Source: an uncultured Eubacteriales bacterium
GTDB taxonomy: Bacteria > Bacillota > Clostridia > Oscillospirales > Oscillospiraceae
Direction: 5' to 3'
Assembly: GCA_900555665.1 (NCBI GenBank)
Contig: USLX01000001.1
Coordinates: forward strand, 1-64,000
Length of the DNA stretch: 64,000 bases
This document shows positions 25,391 through 33,898 of the stretch, piece after piece. A model generated the notes under the pieces. It ran no database searches. It had not been told where the DNA came from and saw nothing but the letters and a program-made list of their open reading frames with translations. Made by a program: the position numbers and the translations under genes. The stretch's first letter is position 1, and every line of letters starts with the position of its first letter.

Positions 25391-26594
25391 GCTTCTGGCT
25401 CCGGCGGGGGACATGGAAAAACTGCAGATGTCCGTGGCCTATGGAGCCGACGCAGTCTATCTGGCGGGCACAAGCTTCGGCATGCGCTCGTTTGCAGGAA
25501 ATTTCACGCCGGAGGAGCTGCCGCGTGCGGTGGCCTATGCACATGGGCGCGGCGTCCGCGTCCATGCGACGGTGAATACGATGCCACGCAACGACGAGGT
25601 CGCGCAGCTGCCGGCCTATCTCGAGCAGCTGCAGGATGCGGGCGTGGATGCACTGATCCTGGCCGACCTCGGAGCTTTCACGCTGGCGGGCAAATATGCG
25701 CCCCGCTGCGAACGGCACATCTCGACGCAGCAGTCGATTGCAAACTACGCCTGTGCGCAGAGCTGGTTTGATTTGGGCGCAAAGCGCGTGGTGCTGGCGC
25801 GAGAGCTGAGCCTGCCGGAGATTCTCGGCATTCGGGAACAGGTCTCGCCGGAACTGGAGCTGGAGACATTCTGCCACGGGGCGATGTGCGTCAGTTACTC
25901 CGGGCGCTGCCTGCTCTCCAACTATATGACGGGGCGCGACTCTAACCGGGGCGAGTGCGCCCAGCCCTGCCGCTATCAGTACGCGCTGATGGAGGAAAAG
26001 CGGCCGGGAGAGTATTTCCCGGTGTTTGAGGACGAAAAGGGCACCTACATCATGAACTCGCGCGACATGTGCATGATCGACCATCTCGGGGAGCTCATCG
26101 ACGCAGGGGTCGATTGCCTCAAGATTGAAGGGCGCGCGAAGTCGGCCTACTATGCCGCGATCGTGACCGGCGCATACAGTCATGTGCTGCGCAGCGTCTA
26201 TGAAGGACGGGGCATCGACCCGGTCTGGCGCGACGAGGTGGAGCATGTGAGCCACCGGCACTATTCCACGGGCTTTTTCTTCGGCCAGCCGGGGCAATAC
26301 ACCGAAAATTCGCGCTATATCCGGCAGTGGCAGATCTGCGCGGTCGTGGAATCGTGCGACGCGGAAGGGAACGCCGTGCTGAGCCTGCGGAATAAGTTTT
26401 CTGTGGGCGATATGCTGGAGGTCGTCGGGCCGGACTGCCGTCCGTTTGCGTGGACGCCGGAGGCCATGGAGGATCTGGACGGGGTGCCGCTCCGTGAGGT
26501 GCGCACGCCGCAGACGCGCTTTCGCGTGAAATTGCCGAAGGCGGTGCCGGCGCTCAGCTTTGTGCGGCACGCGGTAGAATTATCCGGAAAATAA
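25365..26594 (+). CDS. Peptidase U32 family protein (TrhP/RlhA-like)
   Basis: 409 residues from the ATG at 25365, behind GAGGAGGCTGCGCAGACC and overlapping mltG by 26 bp; the frame is open 24 codons further but that part is mltG shadow. ELLAPAGDMEKLQMSVAYGADAVYLAG begins the U32 domain; the family signature is complete (ETFCHGAMCVSYSGRCLLSNYM, with GECAQPCRYQY after it, giving the cysteine cluster). Relatives make 5-hydroxy-pyrimidines in tRNA/rRNA using prephenate rather than cleaving peptides. mltG-U32 is a common Firmicutes pairing. Confidence 0.9.
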   Translation: MILRRPRPELLAPAGDMEKLQMSVAYGADAVYLAGTSFGMRSFAGNFTPEELPRAVAYAHGRGVRVHATVNTMPRNDEVAQLPAYLEQLQDAGVDALILADLGAFTLAGKYAPRCERHISTQQSIANYACAQSWFDLGAKRVVLARELSLPEILGIREQVSPELELETFCHGAMCVSYSGRCLLSNYMTGRDSNRGECAQPCRYQYALMEEKRPGEYFPVFEDEKGTYIMNSRDMCMIDHLGELIDAGVDCLKIEGRAKSAYYAAIVTGAYSHVLRSVYEGRGIDPVWRDEVEHVSHRHYSTGFFFGQPGQYTENSRYIRQWQICAVVESCDAEGNAVLSLRNKFSVGDMLEVVGPDCRPFAWTPEAMEDLDGVPLREVRTPQTRFRVKLPKAVPALSFVRHAVELSGK

Positions 26595-26608
26595 TTGTAC
26601 TAAGTCGG

Positions 26609-26636
26609 TTGACATTCCGAACTTTTGTGGTAAAAT
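26609..26636 (+). promoter_or_regulatory. Promoter of the T-box leader
   Basis: -35 TTGACA (26609-26614), 16-bp spacer, -10 TAAAAT (26631-26636). Confidence 0.8.
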
Positions 26637-26642
26637 ACATAC

Positions 26643-26866
26643 GCAATATGGATTTGCGACGAAGAACCGAGAAGTTCGGCGCGCCCAAAGAGAGAAGGGG
26701 ACGGTGGAAGCCCTTCGGCGGCAAAGAGCTTCAGCCAGTTTGGAGCATCTGCGCGACGAGCGCGGCGGGCTTCGCCCGATAACGCGAAACCGAGATACGC
26801 CAATGGCGTAAATTAGGGTGGTACCGCGATACAAGTCGCCCCTACAAGTGTAGGGGCGATTTTTTA
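26643..26866 (+). promoter_or_regulatory. T-box riboswitch with terminator, orphaned
   Basis: The T-box sequence AATTAGGGTGGTACCGCG is at 26811-26828, followed by the terminator TCGCCCCTAC-AAGT-GTAGGGGCGA-TTTTTT (26836-26865). Stem I is upstream, with CAAAGAGAGAAGGGG and GGTGGAAGCCC resembling its conserved distal part. TTC (in AGCTTCAGCC, about 26729-26738) is a possible phenylalanine specifier, but the specifier loop was not folded. T-boxes normally control aminoacyl-tRNA synthetase or amino-acid genes; here only repeats and an unrelated lipoprotein follow. Confidence 0.88.
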
Positions 26867-26892
26867 TTTCGGGCGACTATTCCAGCCCAAAG

Positions 26893-27225
26893 GTTCCCCT
26901 TATGAAAGGGGCCGCGAAGCGGGGGCGCAGGCATTTGGCGCGAAGGCGACTTGCCCCGCATCATACCGCGGGGTATGCCGGGCGCGCGTTCCTTACGCGC
27001 CCGACTGAGAGGTTTGAACGTAACGTTTTTGAAAACCTCTCCGTCATTTGCTTCGCAAATGCCACCGTCTCGCTGCGGCTCGGTCACGGCGCGGGTCTGA
27101 CAGCCCACCGGGCTGTCATTCAACACCGCGCCGCCGCTTCGCTACCTTACACAGGGGAGGCTTTGCCGCTGCGGCGGGGACGGGGCGGACAGAGTCGCCC
27201 GCCCCTACGGAGACTATTTTAGACG
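26893..27225. repeat. Large mosaic of palindromic repeat modules (site 5 of 8)
   Basis: No coding capacity recognised. Contains CCCCTTATGAAAGGGG, CCCCGCATCATACCGCGGGG, GGGCGCGCGTTCCTTACGCG, ATTTGCTTCGCAAAT, GACAGCCCACCGGGCTGTC and GCCGCTGCGGCGGGG. Resembles the sites at 4.2, 12.8 and 20.6 kb in content but not order. It fills the gap where a T-box-controlled gene would be expected. Confidence 0.65.
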
Positions 27226-27250
27226 TTGGCTGCTGGGACGAAAATGGGAC

Positions 27251-27279
27251 TTGACAGGATCGATCTGATGTGCTATGAT
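27251..27279 (+). promoter_or_regulatory. Promoter of the lipoprotein gene
   Basis: -35 TTGACA (27251-27256), 17-bp spacer, -10 TATGAT (27274-27279). It is separated from the T-box by ~400 bp of repeats, so the lipoprotein does not need the T-box for expression. Confidence 0.8.
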
Positions 27280-27368
27280 GGGCGACGATTAGAGAACTCT
27301 AACTTTTACTTTCGACAATGGTTAGAGTGCTTAAACTGAAAATGCAAATGAAAAAGGAGACCATCGCT

Positions 27369-28232
27369 TTGAAGAACACGAAACGCCTGATCGCCCTGCT
27401 GCTGGGCCTGTGCCTGCTGCTGGGCCTGACCGCCTGCACGTCGTCCGCGCCCGCGGATGCCGAGACGCCCACCGCGGCCTCTGACGCTGAGACCACTGCG
27501 CCGGAGACCACGGAAGAGACCGAACAGCCCGCCGAACCCGAGCAGCCCGCTGAGCCGGAGGCCGGGGAAGAGACGGAAGCGCCCGCCAATTTCGGCATCC
27601 TGACCGACATTGCCGGAGAAAACGGCACGACCTATACCAACCTCTTCACCGTCATCCTCGACAGCCAGTATGATGAACTGTGGCTGAGCAAGGCCGCGGC
27701 CATCGTCGGCGAGGACGCCGCGCAGGAGAACGTCGACTATCTCAAGGGCTTCATCAGCGCCGACATCTACGGCGAGGAGGCCGTCGAGGCCTACAAGGAT
27801 GCGGGCTATTTCCAGTTTGACTGCTGGTATCTCGCGGACGTGGACACCTTCACGTTCGACGGCGACACGGTCACCACGAAGCTGACCGACGGCAGCGAGC
27901 AGACCCATACCTACGAATATCTCGGCAGCTATCAGCTCGGCGAAGGCGAGATGATGACCTACGGCGGCGAGACGTTTGATGCCTCCTTCCCGGTCGACGT
28001 CTACAAGACTGCCGACGACGCGGGCGAGTTTACCTACTTCCTGTTCCGCGACGACACGATGCAGACCACCTGGCACATCGAATTCCGCTACGGCAGTAAC
28101 CTCGACCAGCTGCTGAAGTACATGGAGGGCCCCTATGCCTACTGGCTCTCTGCCGGCATTGACGCCGACGCCAGCCCCGAGACGATCGACGCGGTCATCG
28201 ACCTGTTTGTCACCGAAAACCTCAGCGAGTAA
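27369..28232 (+). CDS. Lipoprotein of unknown function
   Basis: 287 residues if started at the TTG at 27369, which has AAAAAGGAG at ideal distance; ATGs at 27318 and 27348 lack sites. A lipoprotein signal (KNTKRLIALLLGLCLLLGLTAC) ends in the lipobox LTAC with the lipidated Cys at about residue 22. A low-complexity Thr/Glu/Pro/Ala linker (about 25-75) tethers a ~210-residue acidic domain (YGEEAVEAYKDAGYFQF, GSYQLGEGEMMTYGGETFDAS). The domain is not one I can name; repeated Tyr/Asp/Glu-rich beta-like segments suggest a lipocalin-like or metal/solute-binding fold. Membrane-anchored, extracellular. Confidence 0.75.
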   Translation: MKNTKRLIALLLGLCLLLGLTACTSSAPADAETPTAASDAETTAPETTEETEQPAEPEQPAEPEAGEETEAPANFGILTDIAGENGTTYTNLFTVILDSQYDELWLSKAAAIVGEDAAQENVDYLKGFISADIYGEEAVEAYKDAGYFQFDCWYLADVDTFTFDGDTVTTKLTDGSEQTHTYEYLGSYQLGEGEMMTYGGETFDASFPVDVYKTADDAGEFTYFLFRDDTMQTTWHIEFRYGSNLDQLLKYMEGPYAYWLSAGIDADASPETIDAVIDLFVTENLSE

Positions 28233-28273
28233 GCCTCCCCCCCAGCTGCGCAAGCAGCCGCAAATAACCACCG

Positions 28274-28305
28274 CAGGCCGCCAAACGGACCCGTTTGGCG
28301 GCCTG
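28274..28305 (+). terminator. Hairpin after the lipoprotein gene
   Basis: CAGGCCGCCAAACG-GACC-CGTTTGGCGGCCTG, a perfect 14-bp stem 42 bp past the stop. No strong T-run follows, so it may stabilise the 3' end more than terminate. Confidence 0.55.
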
Positions 28306-28308
28306 TGC

Positions 28309-28659
28309 TGTTTGCGGGGCGTCTTTCAATGTCCAAACTCACGGCCGGATGGCCCAGATAGGGAAGCAGACGCTCCTTCACATCCGCCGTCCGCAGCTTG
28401 AGATAGCCTGTTGTGGTGCCGTCGCTGCAGCCTTAAAATTCCTCGCGCAAAACCGCGTGGTCGAGGACGAATTGCACGTCCCGCGCTGCAATGCTGCAAT
28501 CGCACAGACCGTCATCACCGCTGCCCAGCCCCGCCGGGCTGCGCTCCATTGTTTTGGCGCATTCAAATTGCCGGATCGTGATTTTCCCGCCTATCGCTTG
28601 GGCGGGGAAATTTTTATGGAGGCCACTTGCCGGGACGGCCGACGAGGGGCGAAATGCCA
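28309..28659 (-). other. Unassigned stretch with an ORF-like minus-strand frame broken by a stop
   Basis: No recognised gene. One minus-strand frame reads MERSPAGLGSGDDGLCDC to VLDHAVLREEF, meets TAA at 28433-28435, then continues in the same frame as GYLKLRTADVKERLLPYLGH to DIERRP. It looks like protein but matches no family I know and has no good ribosome site. A stem TTTCCCGCC/GGGCGGGGAAA followed by TTTTT lies at 28583-28615 on the plus strand. Confidence 0.3.
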
Positions 28660-28704
28660 AACTCCCCCGTGCAGGTGGTATAAACCTGCACGAGGGAGTT
28701 TTTT
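28660..28704. terminator. Terminator between the lipoprotein region and the ABC operon
   Basis: AACTCCCCCGTGCAGGT / ACCTGCACGAGGGAGTT, 17-bp arms with one mismatch, followed by T6 on the plus strand; it begins 3 bp past the ABC gene's stop and probably ends that minus-strand operon too. Confidence 0.75.
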
Positions 28705-28706
28705 CC

Positions 28707-30488
28707 TCAGGACGCCTGCTCGAACTGGCTGTTGTAGAGGTCGGCATAGAAGCCGCCCTTGGCCATGAGTGCGTCGTGTGTGCCGCTTTCGATGACGTCG
28801 CCGCCCTGCATGACAAGGATGAGGTCGGCATTTTTGATTGTGGACAGGCGGTGCGCGATGACAAAGCTCGTGCGTCCCTCCGTCAGGCGGTCCATCGCCC
28901 GCTGGATGAGCAGTTCGGTGCGCGTGTCGACGGAGCTTGTCGCCTCGTCCAGAATCAGCATCGGCGCATTTTGCAGCATTGCGCGTGCGATGGTGAGCAG
29001 CTGCTTCTGCCCGGCGGAGATGCTGGAGCTTTCGGAGAGCACGGTGTCAAATCCGTTCGGCAGCGAATGGATAAACTTGTCGAGACCGCAGGCGCGGCAG
29101 ACCGATTCCAGCTGTTCCTCGGTGATGCCCTCCATATTGTAGACGAGGTTTTCGCGGACGGTGCCTTCGAAGAGCCAGGTGTCCTGCAGCACCATGCCGA
29201 AGAGCCGGTGCACATCCTCGCGCCGCAGCTCGCTCGTCGGGATGCCGTCGATGCGGATGCTGCCGCTGTTGACCTCGAAAAAGCGCATCAGCAGATTGAC
29301 CATCGTGGTCTTGCCCGCGCCGGTCGGCCCGACGATGGCGACCTTCTGGCCCGGCTGTACCTTGGCAGAGAAGTCCTGAATGATGATCTTATCCGGCGAG
29401 TCCGGATAGCTGAAGCGAACGTGGTCAAATTCCACCGCGCCGTGCACCTGCTCGATTTTCTCGGTCTTGCCGCTCTCATCGGAGAGCTCCTCGCTCTCAA
29501 GGAAGTCAAAGATGCGGTGCGCCGAGGCGGAGGCCGTCTGCATGTTGGTCATGCCCTGCGCGATCTGCGTCAGGGGAGAGGTAAACAGGCGGACATAGAG
29601 GATGAAGGAGATGATGACGCCGAACTCGATCGTGCCGTTCATCGCCAGCACCGAGCCGATCACGCACACGGCGACATAGGCAAGGTTACCGATGACATTC
29701 ATCAGCGGCTGCATCACGCCGGAGAGAAACTGCGAGCGCCAGTTCGCATCATAGACGGCCTCATTCAGCTTGTCAAAATGCTCGGTCACATCCTTGCCCG
29801 CGCGCGAGATACGCACAACTTCGTGGCCGGAATACATCTCTTCGACATAGCCGTTCAGCGTGCCGAGGCTCTCTTGCCGGGCCGTGAAATACTTCTGCGA
29901 CCGCGACATGATGAGCACAACGAGCACCAGCCCGATCAGCGTCACGCCGAGCGCCGCCAGCGCCAGATGCCATTCTGTGAGGAACATCATAATGAGGCAG
30001 CCGACAAACTGCGTCGCCGCGCTGATGATCGTCGGCAGCGCATTGGTCAGGCCCTGCTGCAGCGTGGAGACATCGTTTGTGATCCGGCTTAAAATGTCAC
30101 CCTGCGCGTGAAAGTTGAAATACTTCTGCGGCACGCGGTTGATCTTGGCCGACAGCTCCGCCCGCATTCGGTAGGACATGTCGAGTGTCACAGTTGCCAT
30201 GATATAGTGCTGCAAAAAGCCAAACAGAGTGCTGAGGCCATAGATCACGGCCAGGAAAACACCTACTTTTGCGACCGCCCCGAGGTCGATGCCGGTCGTA
30301 AGCCCGTCGGACATGAGCGTCGCGATCTTGCCGACCTGATTCGGGCCGATGATGGTCATTACGGCGCTGAGCGCCGCGAGCACAAGCGCGAAGATCATCA
30401 CGCCCAGCGTCTTGCGCATGTATTTGCTCAGACGCGAGAGGGCCTTGCCCATGTCCGCGTCCTGTGCAGGCTGCATATTCGGTCTCAT
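28707..30488 (-). CDS. ABC exporter half-transporter, catalytic partner (second pair)
   Basis: 593 residues; its ATG overlaps the stop of the upstream ABC gene (ATGA), with AAAGGAGGGATCGCGAA before it. Type-1 exporter membrane domain (about 25-330), NBD with Walker A GPTGAGKTT, Q-loop VLQDTWLFEG, signature ISAGQKQ (non-canonical Ala for the first Gly), Walker B LILDEATSSVDT with catalytic Glu, and IAHRLST. Pairs with the following upstream gene as a heterodimeric multidrug-type exporter. Paralogous in layout to the pair at 4.4-8.1 kb. Confidence 0.9.
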   Translation of the reverse strand: MRPNMQPAQDADMGKALSRLSKYMRKTLGVMIFALVLAALSAVMTIIGPNQVGKIATLMSDGLTTGIDLGAVAKVGVFLAVIYGLSTLFGFLQHYIMATVTLDMSYRMRAELSAKINRVPQKYFNFHAQGDILSRITNDVSTLQQGLTNALPTIISAATQFVGCLIMMFLTEWHLALAALGVTLIGLVLVVLIMSRSQKYFTARQESLGTLNGYVEEMYSGHEVVRISRAGKDVTEHFDKLNEAVYDANWRSQFLSGVMQPLMNVIGNLAYVAVCVIGSVLAMNGTIEFGVIISFILYVRLFTSPLTQIAQGMTNMQTASASAHRIFDFLESEELSDESGKTEKIEQVHGAVEFDHVRFSYPDSPDKIIIQDFSAKVQPGQKVAIVGPTGAGKTTMVNLLMRFFEVNSGSIRIDGIPTSELRREDVHRLFGMVLQDTWLFEGTVRENLVYNMEGITEEQLESVCRACGLDKFIHSLPNGFDTVLSESSSISAGQKQLLTIARAMLQNAPMLILDEATSSVDTRTELLIQRAMDRLTEGRTSFVIAHRLSTIKNADLILVMQGGDVIESGTHDALMAKGGFYADLYNSQFEQAS

Positions 30489-32260
30489 TTCGCGATCCCT
30501 CCTTTGGCGAGCTCCTCCGCGCTCAGCTGAGACATGGCGATCTCGCGGTATACTTCACAAGTTTGCATCAGCTCGTCGTGTGTGCCGAGTCCGACTGCCG
30601 AGCCACGGTCGAGCACAAGGATCTGATCGGCATGGCGGATGGTGCTGATGCGCTGGGCCACGATGACCTTCGTGGTTTCCGGCAGTTCCCGGGCCAGCGC
30701 TTCGCGGAGCGTGGCATCCGTGCGGTAATCGAGCGCGGAGAACGAGTCGTCAAACACCAGAATCTCCGGTTTCCGTGCCAGGGCGCGGGCAATGGAGAGC
30801 CGCTGTTTCTGCCCGCCGGAGATGTTCCGGCCCAGCTGCGCGATCGGGTGCGCCGCGCCCTCGGGGTATTTTCCGACAAACTCGGCCGCCTGCGAGAGCG
30901 ACAGCGCATCCTGCAGCGCCGCGTCGTCTTTTGCTGCGGCGCTCTCACCGAAGAAGATGTTTTCCTCCACCGACCCGGCGAAGAGCACCGCCTTCTGCGT
31001 CACATACCCGAGCCGGTCGTAGAGAGCGTCAAACGTGTAGTCCTTCACGTTCACGCCGTCGACGAGCACTTCACCCGCCGTCGCGTCGTAAAAGCGCGGG
31101 ATGAGGCTGACGAGTGTGGTCTTGCCGGAGCCGGTCGCGCCGATGATGGCAAGAGTCTGTCCGCGCCCAACCTGGAAGCTGATGTGCTCCAGCTCGTCTT
31201 CCTTTGCGTTCGGATAGCGGAAGGAGACGTCGCGGAACTCCAGCGTTCCCTGTTCCGAAGCGGTCGTCCTTGCCCCCTCGGTAACGTGCGGCTTCGTCTC
31301 CAGCACCTCATTGATACGTTCCGCCGAAACCTGCGCCTGCGGATAGAGCATGAAGATCATCACAAGCATCATGAATGACATTACAACATAGGTGGCATAG
31401 GTGCTGAACACGATGACGTTGGTAAACATCGTCAGCCGCGCCGCCATATCGCCTATGGAGATCGCCTCGACCAGCGCCGCACCGACCCAGTAGATGGCCA
31501 GCGCCAGTCCGTTCATGCCCAGCGTCAGCAGCGGCAGCAGCAGGGAGAAAAGCCGCTGGTTTTTCAGCTGTAATCCCAGCATCTTTTTGCTGGGGCCGTC
31601 GAATTTCTGATTCTGATAGTCCTCCGCATTGAAGGCGTGCACCACGTTGATGCCCGTCAGATTTTCCCGCGCCACGCGGTTGATCTGGTCGGTCGTCTTT
31701 TGCACGCGGCGGAAGCGCGGCAGACAACTGGCCATGATCGCGATGACCGAGCCGCAGATGACCACGACGAATGCCGCCGTCACCGCCGAGAGCTCCCAGC
31801 TCTTGCCGAGGATCTTGATGATGGCCCAGATAGCCATGATCGGGGCCTTGAGCATCATCTGCAGGCCCATGGCCACGATCATCTGGATCTGCGTGATGTC
31901 GTTTGTCGTGCGCGTGATGAGGCTTGGCACGGAAAAGCCCTGCATCTCCTCGCTCCCGTTGGCCATCACATGGTGAAACAGCTTCTCGCGCACCGTAAAG
32001 CTGAAGCCCGAGGCACATTTCGCGGCCAGGTAACCGCAGCCCACGGCCAGCGCTGCGCTGCCGAGCGTCACGAGCAGCATCTGCCCGCCGACTTTTAAAA
32101 GATCCACCGTCTGTGTACCGGGGGTTTTGATGAGCGTCGTCAGCTGTGTCATAAAGTCCGGCAGCTTCAGATCAAACCAGACCTGACCGACCACCAGCAC
32201 TGCGCAGAGCAGCGCCATCAGCGCCTCTTTTTTTCGTATTTGCCTGAATAGCTTGATCAT
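30485..32260 (-). CDS. ABC exporter half-transporter with degenerate ATP site (second pair)
   Basis: 591 residues from the ATG at 32260 (GGAGGAGAACAC before it), overlapping the MarR gene's stop. Membrane domain then NBD: Walker A GATGSGKTT, signature ISGGQKQ, Walker B EILVFDDSFSALDY with Asp replacing the catalytic Glu, and AQRISTI replacing the switch-histidine motif (Gln for His). These mark the degenerate half. The intact Walker A differs from the first pair's GGTGSSKTS. Substrate unknown. Confidence 0.9.
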   Translation of the reverse strand: MIKLFRQIRKKEALMALLCAVLVVGQVWFDLKLPDFMTQLTTLIKTPGTQTVDLLKVGGQMLLVTLGSAALAVGCGYLAAKCASGFSFTVREKLFHHVMANGSEEMQGFSVPSLITRTTNDITQIQMIVAMGLQMMLKAPIMAIWAIIKILGKSWELSAVTAAFVVVICGSVIAIMASCLPRFRRVQKTTDQINRVARENLTGINVVHAFNAEDYQNQKFDGPSKKMLGLQLKNQRLFSLLLPLLTLGMNGLALAIYWVGAALVEAISIGDMAARLTMFTNVIVFSTYATYVVMSFMMLVMIFMLYPQAQVSAERINEVLETKPHVTEGARTTASEQGTLEFRDVSFRYPNAKEDELEHISFQVGRGQTLAIIGATGSGKTTLVSLIPRFYDATAGEVLVDGVNVKDYTFDALYDRLGYVTQKAVLFAGSVEENIFFGESAAAKDDAALQDALSLSQAAEFVGKYPEGAAHPIAQLGRNISGGQKQRLSIARALARKPEILVFDDSFSALDYRTDATLREALARELPETTKVIVAQRISTIRHADQILVLDRGSAVGLGTHDELMQTCEVYREIAMSQLSAEELAKGGIAK

Positions 32261-32739
32261 GTGTTCTCCTCCGATCCGATTCCAGACTGCGCTGTATGGC
32301 GCAGCCGGTCGATATTGCGGTCAAACGCCGCCACGCACCGCCGGAAATGCGCCAGATCTTCTTCCGTCAGACCTCTGGCCAGCTCCACGGCGAACGCATG
32401 CTGCAGCGCCCGTCCGTGCGAGATCAGCGGCGCGGCCTTTTCCGTGCAGAGCAGCGCCGTCTTGCGCCGGTCGCCCGGAACCTCGTGCCGCTCCAGATAC
32501 CCGTCCGTCACCAGACGATCGACATGAAACGATACGATACTGGGCTTGAGGCCCTTGTGCTGGCAGATGTCCCGGGCGGTGTTATAGTCCGGATTGTTTG
32601 CCAGATACAGCACGATGTCCACCGCGACTGGCGGCAGCTGTGCCTGCGTGTACAGTGGCTGCATCACCGCGTGGTAAGCCCCCAGAAAGCGCGCCGTGTT
32701 CACAAACATCTCCGATGCCGTCGCACTTAGCTCCTTCAC
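32257..32739 (-). CDS. MarR-family transcriptional regulator (second)
   Basis: 160 residues from a GTG at 32739, preceded by TTGGAGGGATTGCG. Winged-helix region about 35-105 (YLANNPDYNTARDICQHKGLKPSIVSFHVDRLVTDGYLERHEVPGDRR) with the DRRK wing. It leads the ABC pair and overlaps it by 4 bp. Likely represses its own operon through the inverted repeat at 32759-32780. Shares little sequence with the first MarR, so the two pumps probably answer different signals. Confidence 0.9.
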   Translation of the reverse strand: MKELSATASEMFVNTARFLGAYHAVMQPLYTQAQLPPVAVDIVLYLANNPDYNTARDICQHKGLKPSIVSFHVDRLVTDGYLERHEVPGDRRKTALLCTEKAAPLISHGRALQHAFAVELARGLTEEDLAHFRRCVAAFDRNIDRLRHTAQSGIGSEENT

Positions 32740-32758
32740 CGCAATCCCTCCAATCTTG

Positions 32759-32780
32759 AATATTTCGATATTGAAATATT
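32759..32780 (-). promoter_or_regulatory. Candidate MarR operator
   Basis: AATATTTC-6 bp-GAAATATT, 8-bp arms, located 20-41 bp upstream of the GTG start and just before the ribosome binding site. A+T-rich and unlike the operator of the other MarR operon. Confidence 0.65.
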
Positions 32781-32867
32781 AACAGACTGCAATCCGGATT
32801 TCATGAACGATCTGTAAAATTTCAAAATGATTTTTTGTGCAGGATTCATAAAAATGCTCGCCGTGGA

Positions 32868-32907
32868 GCAAAAAATGCCCCGGCGGAAGACATCCGCCGG
32901 GGCATTC
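32868..32907 (-). terminator. Terminator after the short-chain dehydrogenase gene
   Basis: Minus strand AATGCCCCGGCGGA-5 nt-TCCGCCGGGGCATT followed by T6. It lies beyond the hairpin element copy 2, i.e. 228 bp past the dehydrogenase stop, suggesting the element was inserted between gene and terminator. Confidence 0.85.
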
Positions 32908-32978
32908 AGGTTGTTCATGCGGAAGTGCGGGGGTGCGGTTTGCACCATGGTCGCACCTGGCAGAAGGCCGGTGCATTC

Positions 32979-33137
32979 GGGTGGATTCTTCCAACTGCCA
33001 ACGCGCCCGGACAGCAGTCCTTTTTGCGCTGTGCCAGTTTTCCTTGAAATACGTCAGGATTCCTGCGAAAAAATGTCTTGCTCAGCGCAATAATTCCTCG
33101 CTGCCGGTCACATCATGCGTTGGAAGAATACACCCTA
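32979..33137 (+). repeat. ~160-bp imperfect-hairpin element, copy 2
   Basis: Ends GGGTGGATTCTTCCAAC and GTTGGAAGAATACACCCTA are inverted repeats. Interior shared with copies 1 and 3: CGCCCGGACAGC, TTTTTGCGCTGTGC, TTTTCCTTGAAATACGTCAG, CAGCGCAATAATTCCTCGCTG. Its last three bases form the stop codon (TAG) of the adjacent dehydrogenase gene. Confidence 0.8.
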
Positions 33138-33833
33138 GGTAATCACAAAGCCGCCGTTTACCGGCAGAACCTGACCGGTGACGAAGCTGGCGTCCGCCAG
33201 GTAGGCCATGGCCTGCGCGACGTCCTCCGGCCGGCCGAGGCGCTCGATGGGCGTCTGCATGCGCAGCTCCTCCAAAATTTCCGGAGCGATCTCGGCGCAC
33301 ATGTCGGTTTGGATGACGCCGGGGGCAACGGCGTTCACGCGGATGCCGCTCGGCCCAAGCTCCTGCGCCAGTGCCTTTGTCATGGCCAAAAGCGCACCCT
33401 TCGCCGCCGAGTAGGCGACCTCACAGCTTGCGCCCACCTGACCCCACATCGAAGCGACGTTGAGGATGCAGCCGCTCTGCTTTTGCAGCATCCCCGGCAG
33501 CAGCGCCCGGATGCAGTGAAATGCTCCGTCCACATGCACGGCAAAGATCCGCCGCCACTGCTCCGGCGTGATCTGGTTGATGAGCCCGTAGTGTGCGATC
33601 CCGGCGTTGTTGATGAGCAGATCGATGGCAGGCAGCGCCGCGAGGGTGGAGGCCACCTGCGCCGGATCCGCCACATCGCAGCGAAGTCCGGTCGCGCCGG
33701 TCTCGGCCGAGACGGCCTGCGCGGCCGCGTCATTTTTTTCGTACAAAAACCACACGCGCTCCCCGCGCGCGGAAAACAGCCGCACCGCTGCGGCTCCGAT
33801 GCCCCGGCTTCCGCCGGTGATGAGGACATTCAT
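33135..33833 (-). CDS. SDR-family oxidoreductase (FabG-like)
   Basis: 232 residues from the ATG at 33833 (GGAGAACGGGT before it). Classical short-chain dehydrogenase: cofactor motif TGGSRGIG, NNAG, catalytic Ser in NVASMWG, YxxxK as YSAAK, and the PG motif APGVIQTDM. NADP(H)-dependent 3-oxoacyl-ACP reductases share all these, but no fatty-acid genes are near, so the substrate is uncertain. The stop codon is provided by the hairpin element. Confidence 0.88.
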   Translation of the reverse strand: MNVLITGGSRGIGAAAVRLFSARGERVWFLYEKNDAAAQAVSAETGATGLRCDVADPAQVASTLAALPAIDLLINNAGIAHYGLINQITPEQWRRIFAVHVDGAFHCIRALLPGMLQKQSGCILNVASMWGQVGASCEVAYSAAKGALLAMTKALAQELGPSGIRVNAVAPGVIQTDMCAEIAPEILEELRMQTPIERLGRPEDVAQAMAYLADASFVTGQVLPVNGGFVIT

Positions 33834-33898
33834 ACCCGTTCTCCGTTCAAAAAATGGCATTCAGCGCGGCTGAATGCCATTTGGACTCTCATTGGATT

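Noticed and set aside
25365..26594. Collagenase/protease function for the U32 protein
   Set aside because: The U32 label is historical; characterised relatives act in RNA hydroxylation, and the cysteine cluster fits an Fe-S enzyme better.
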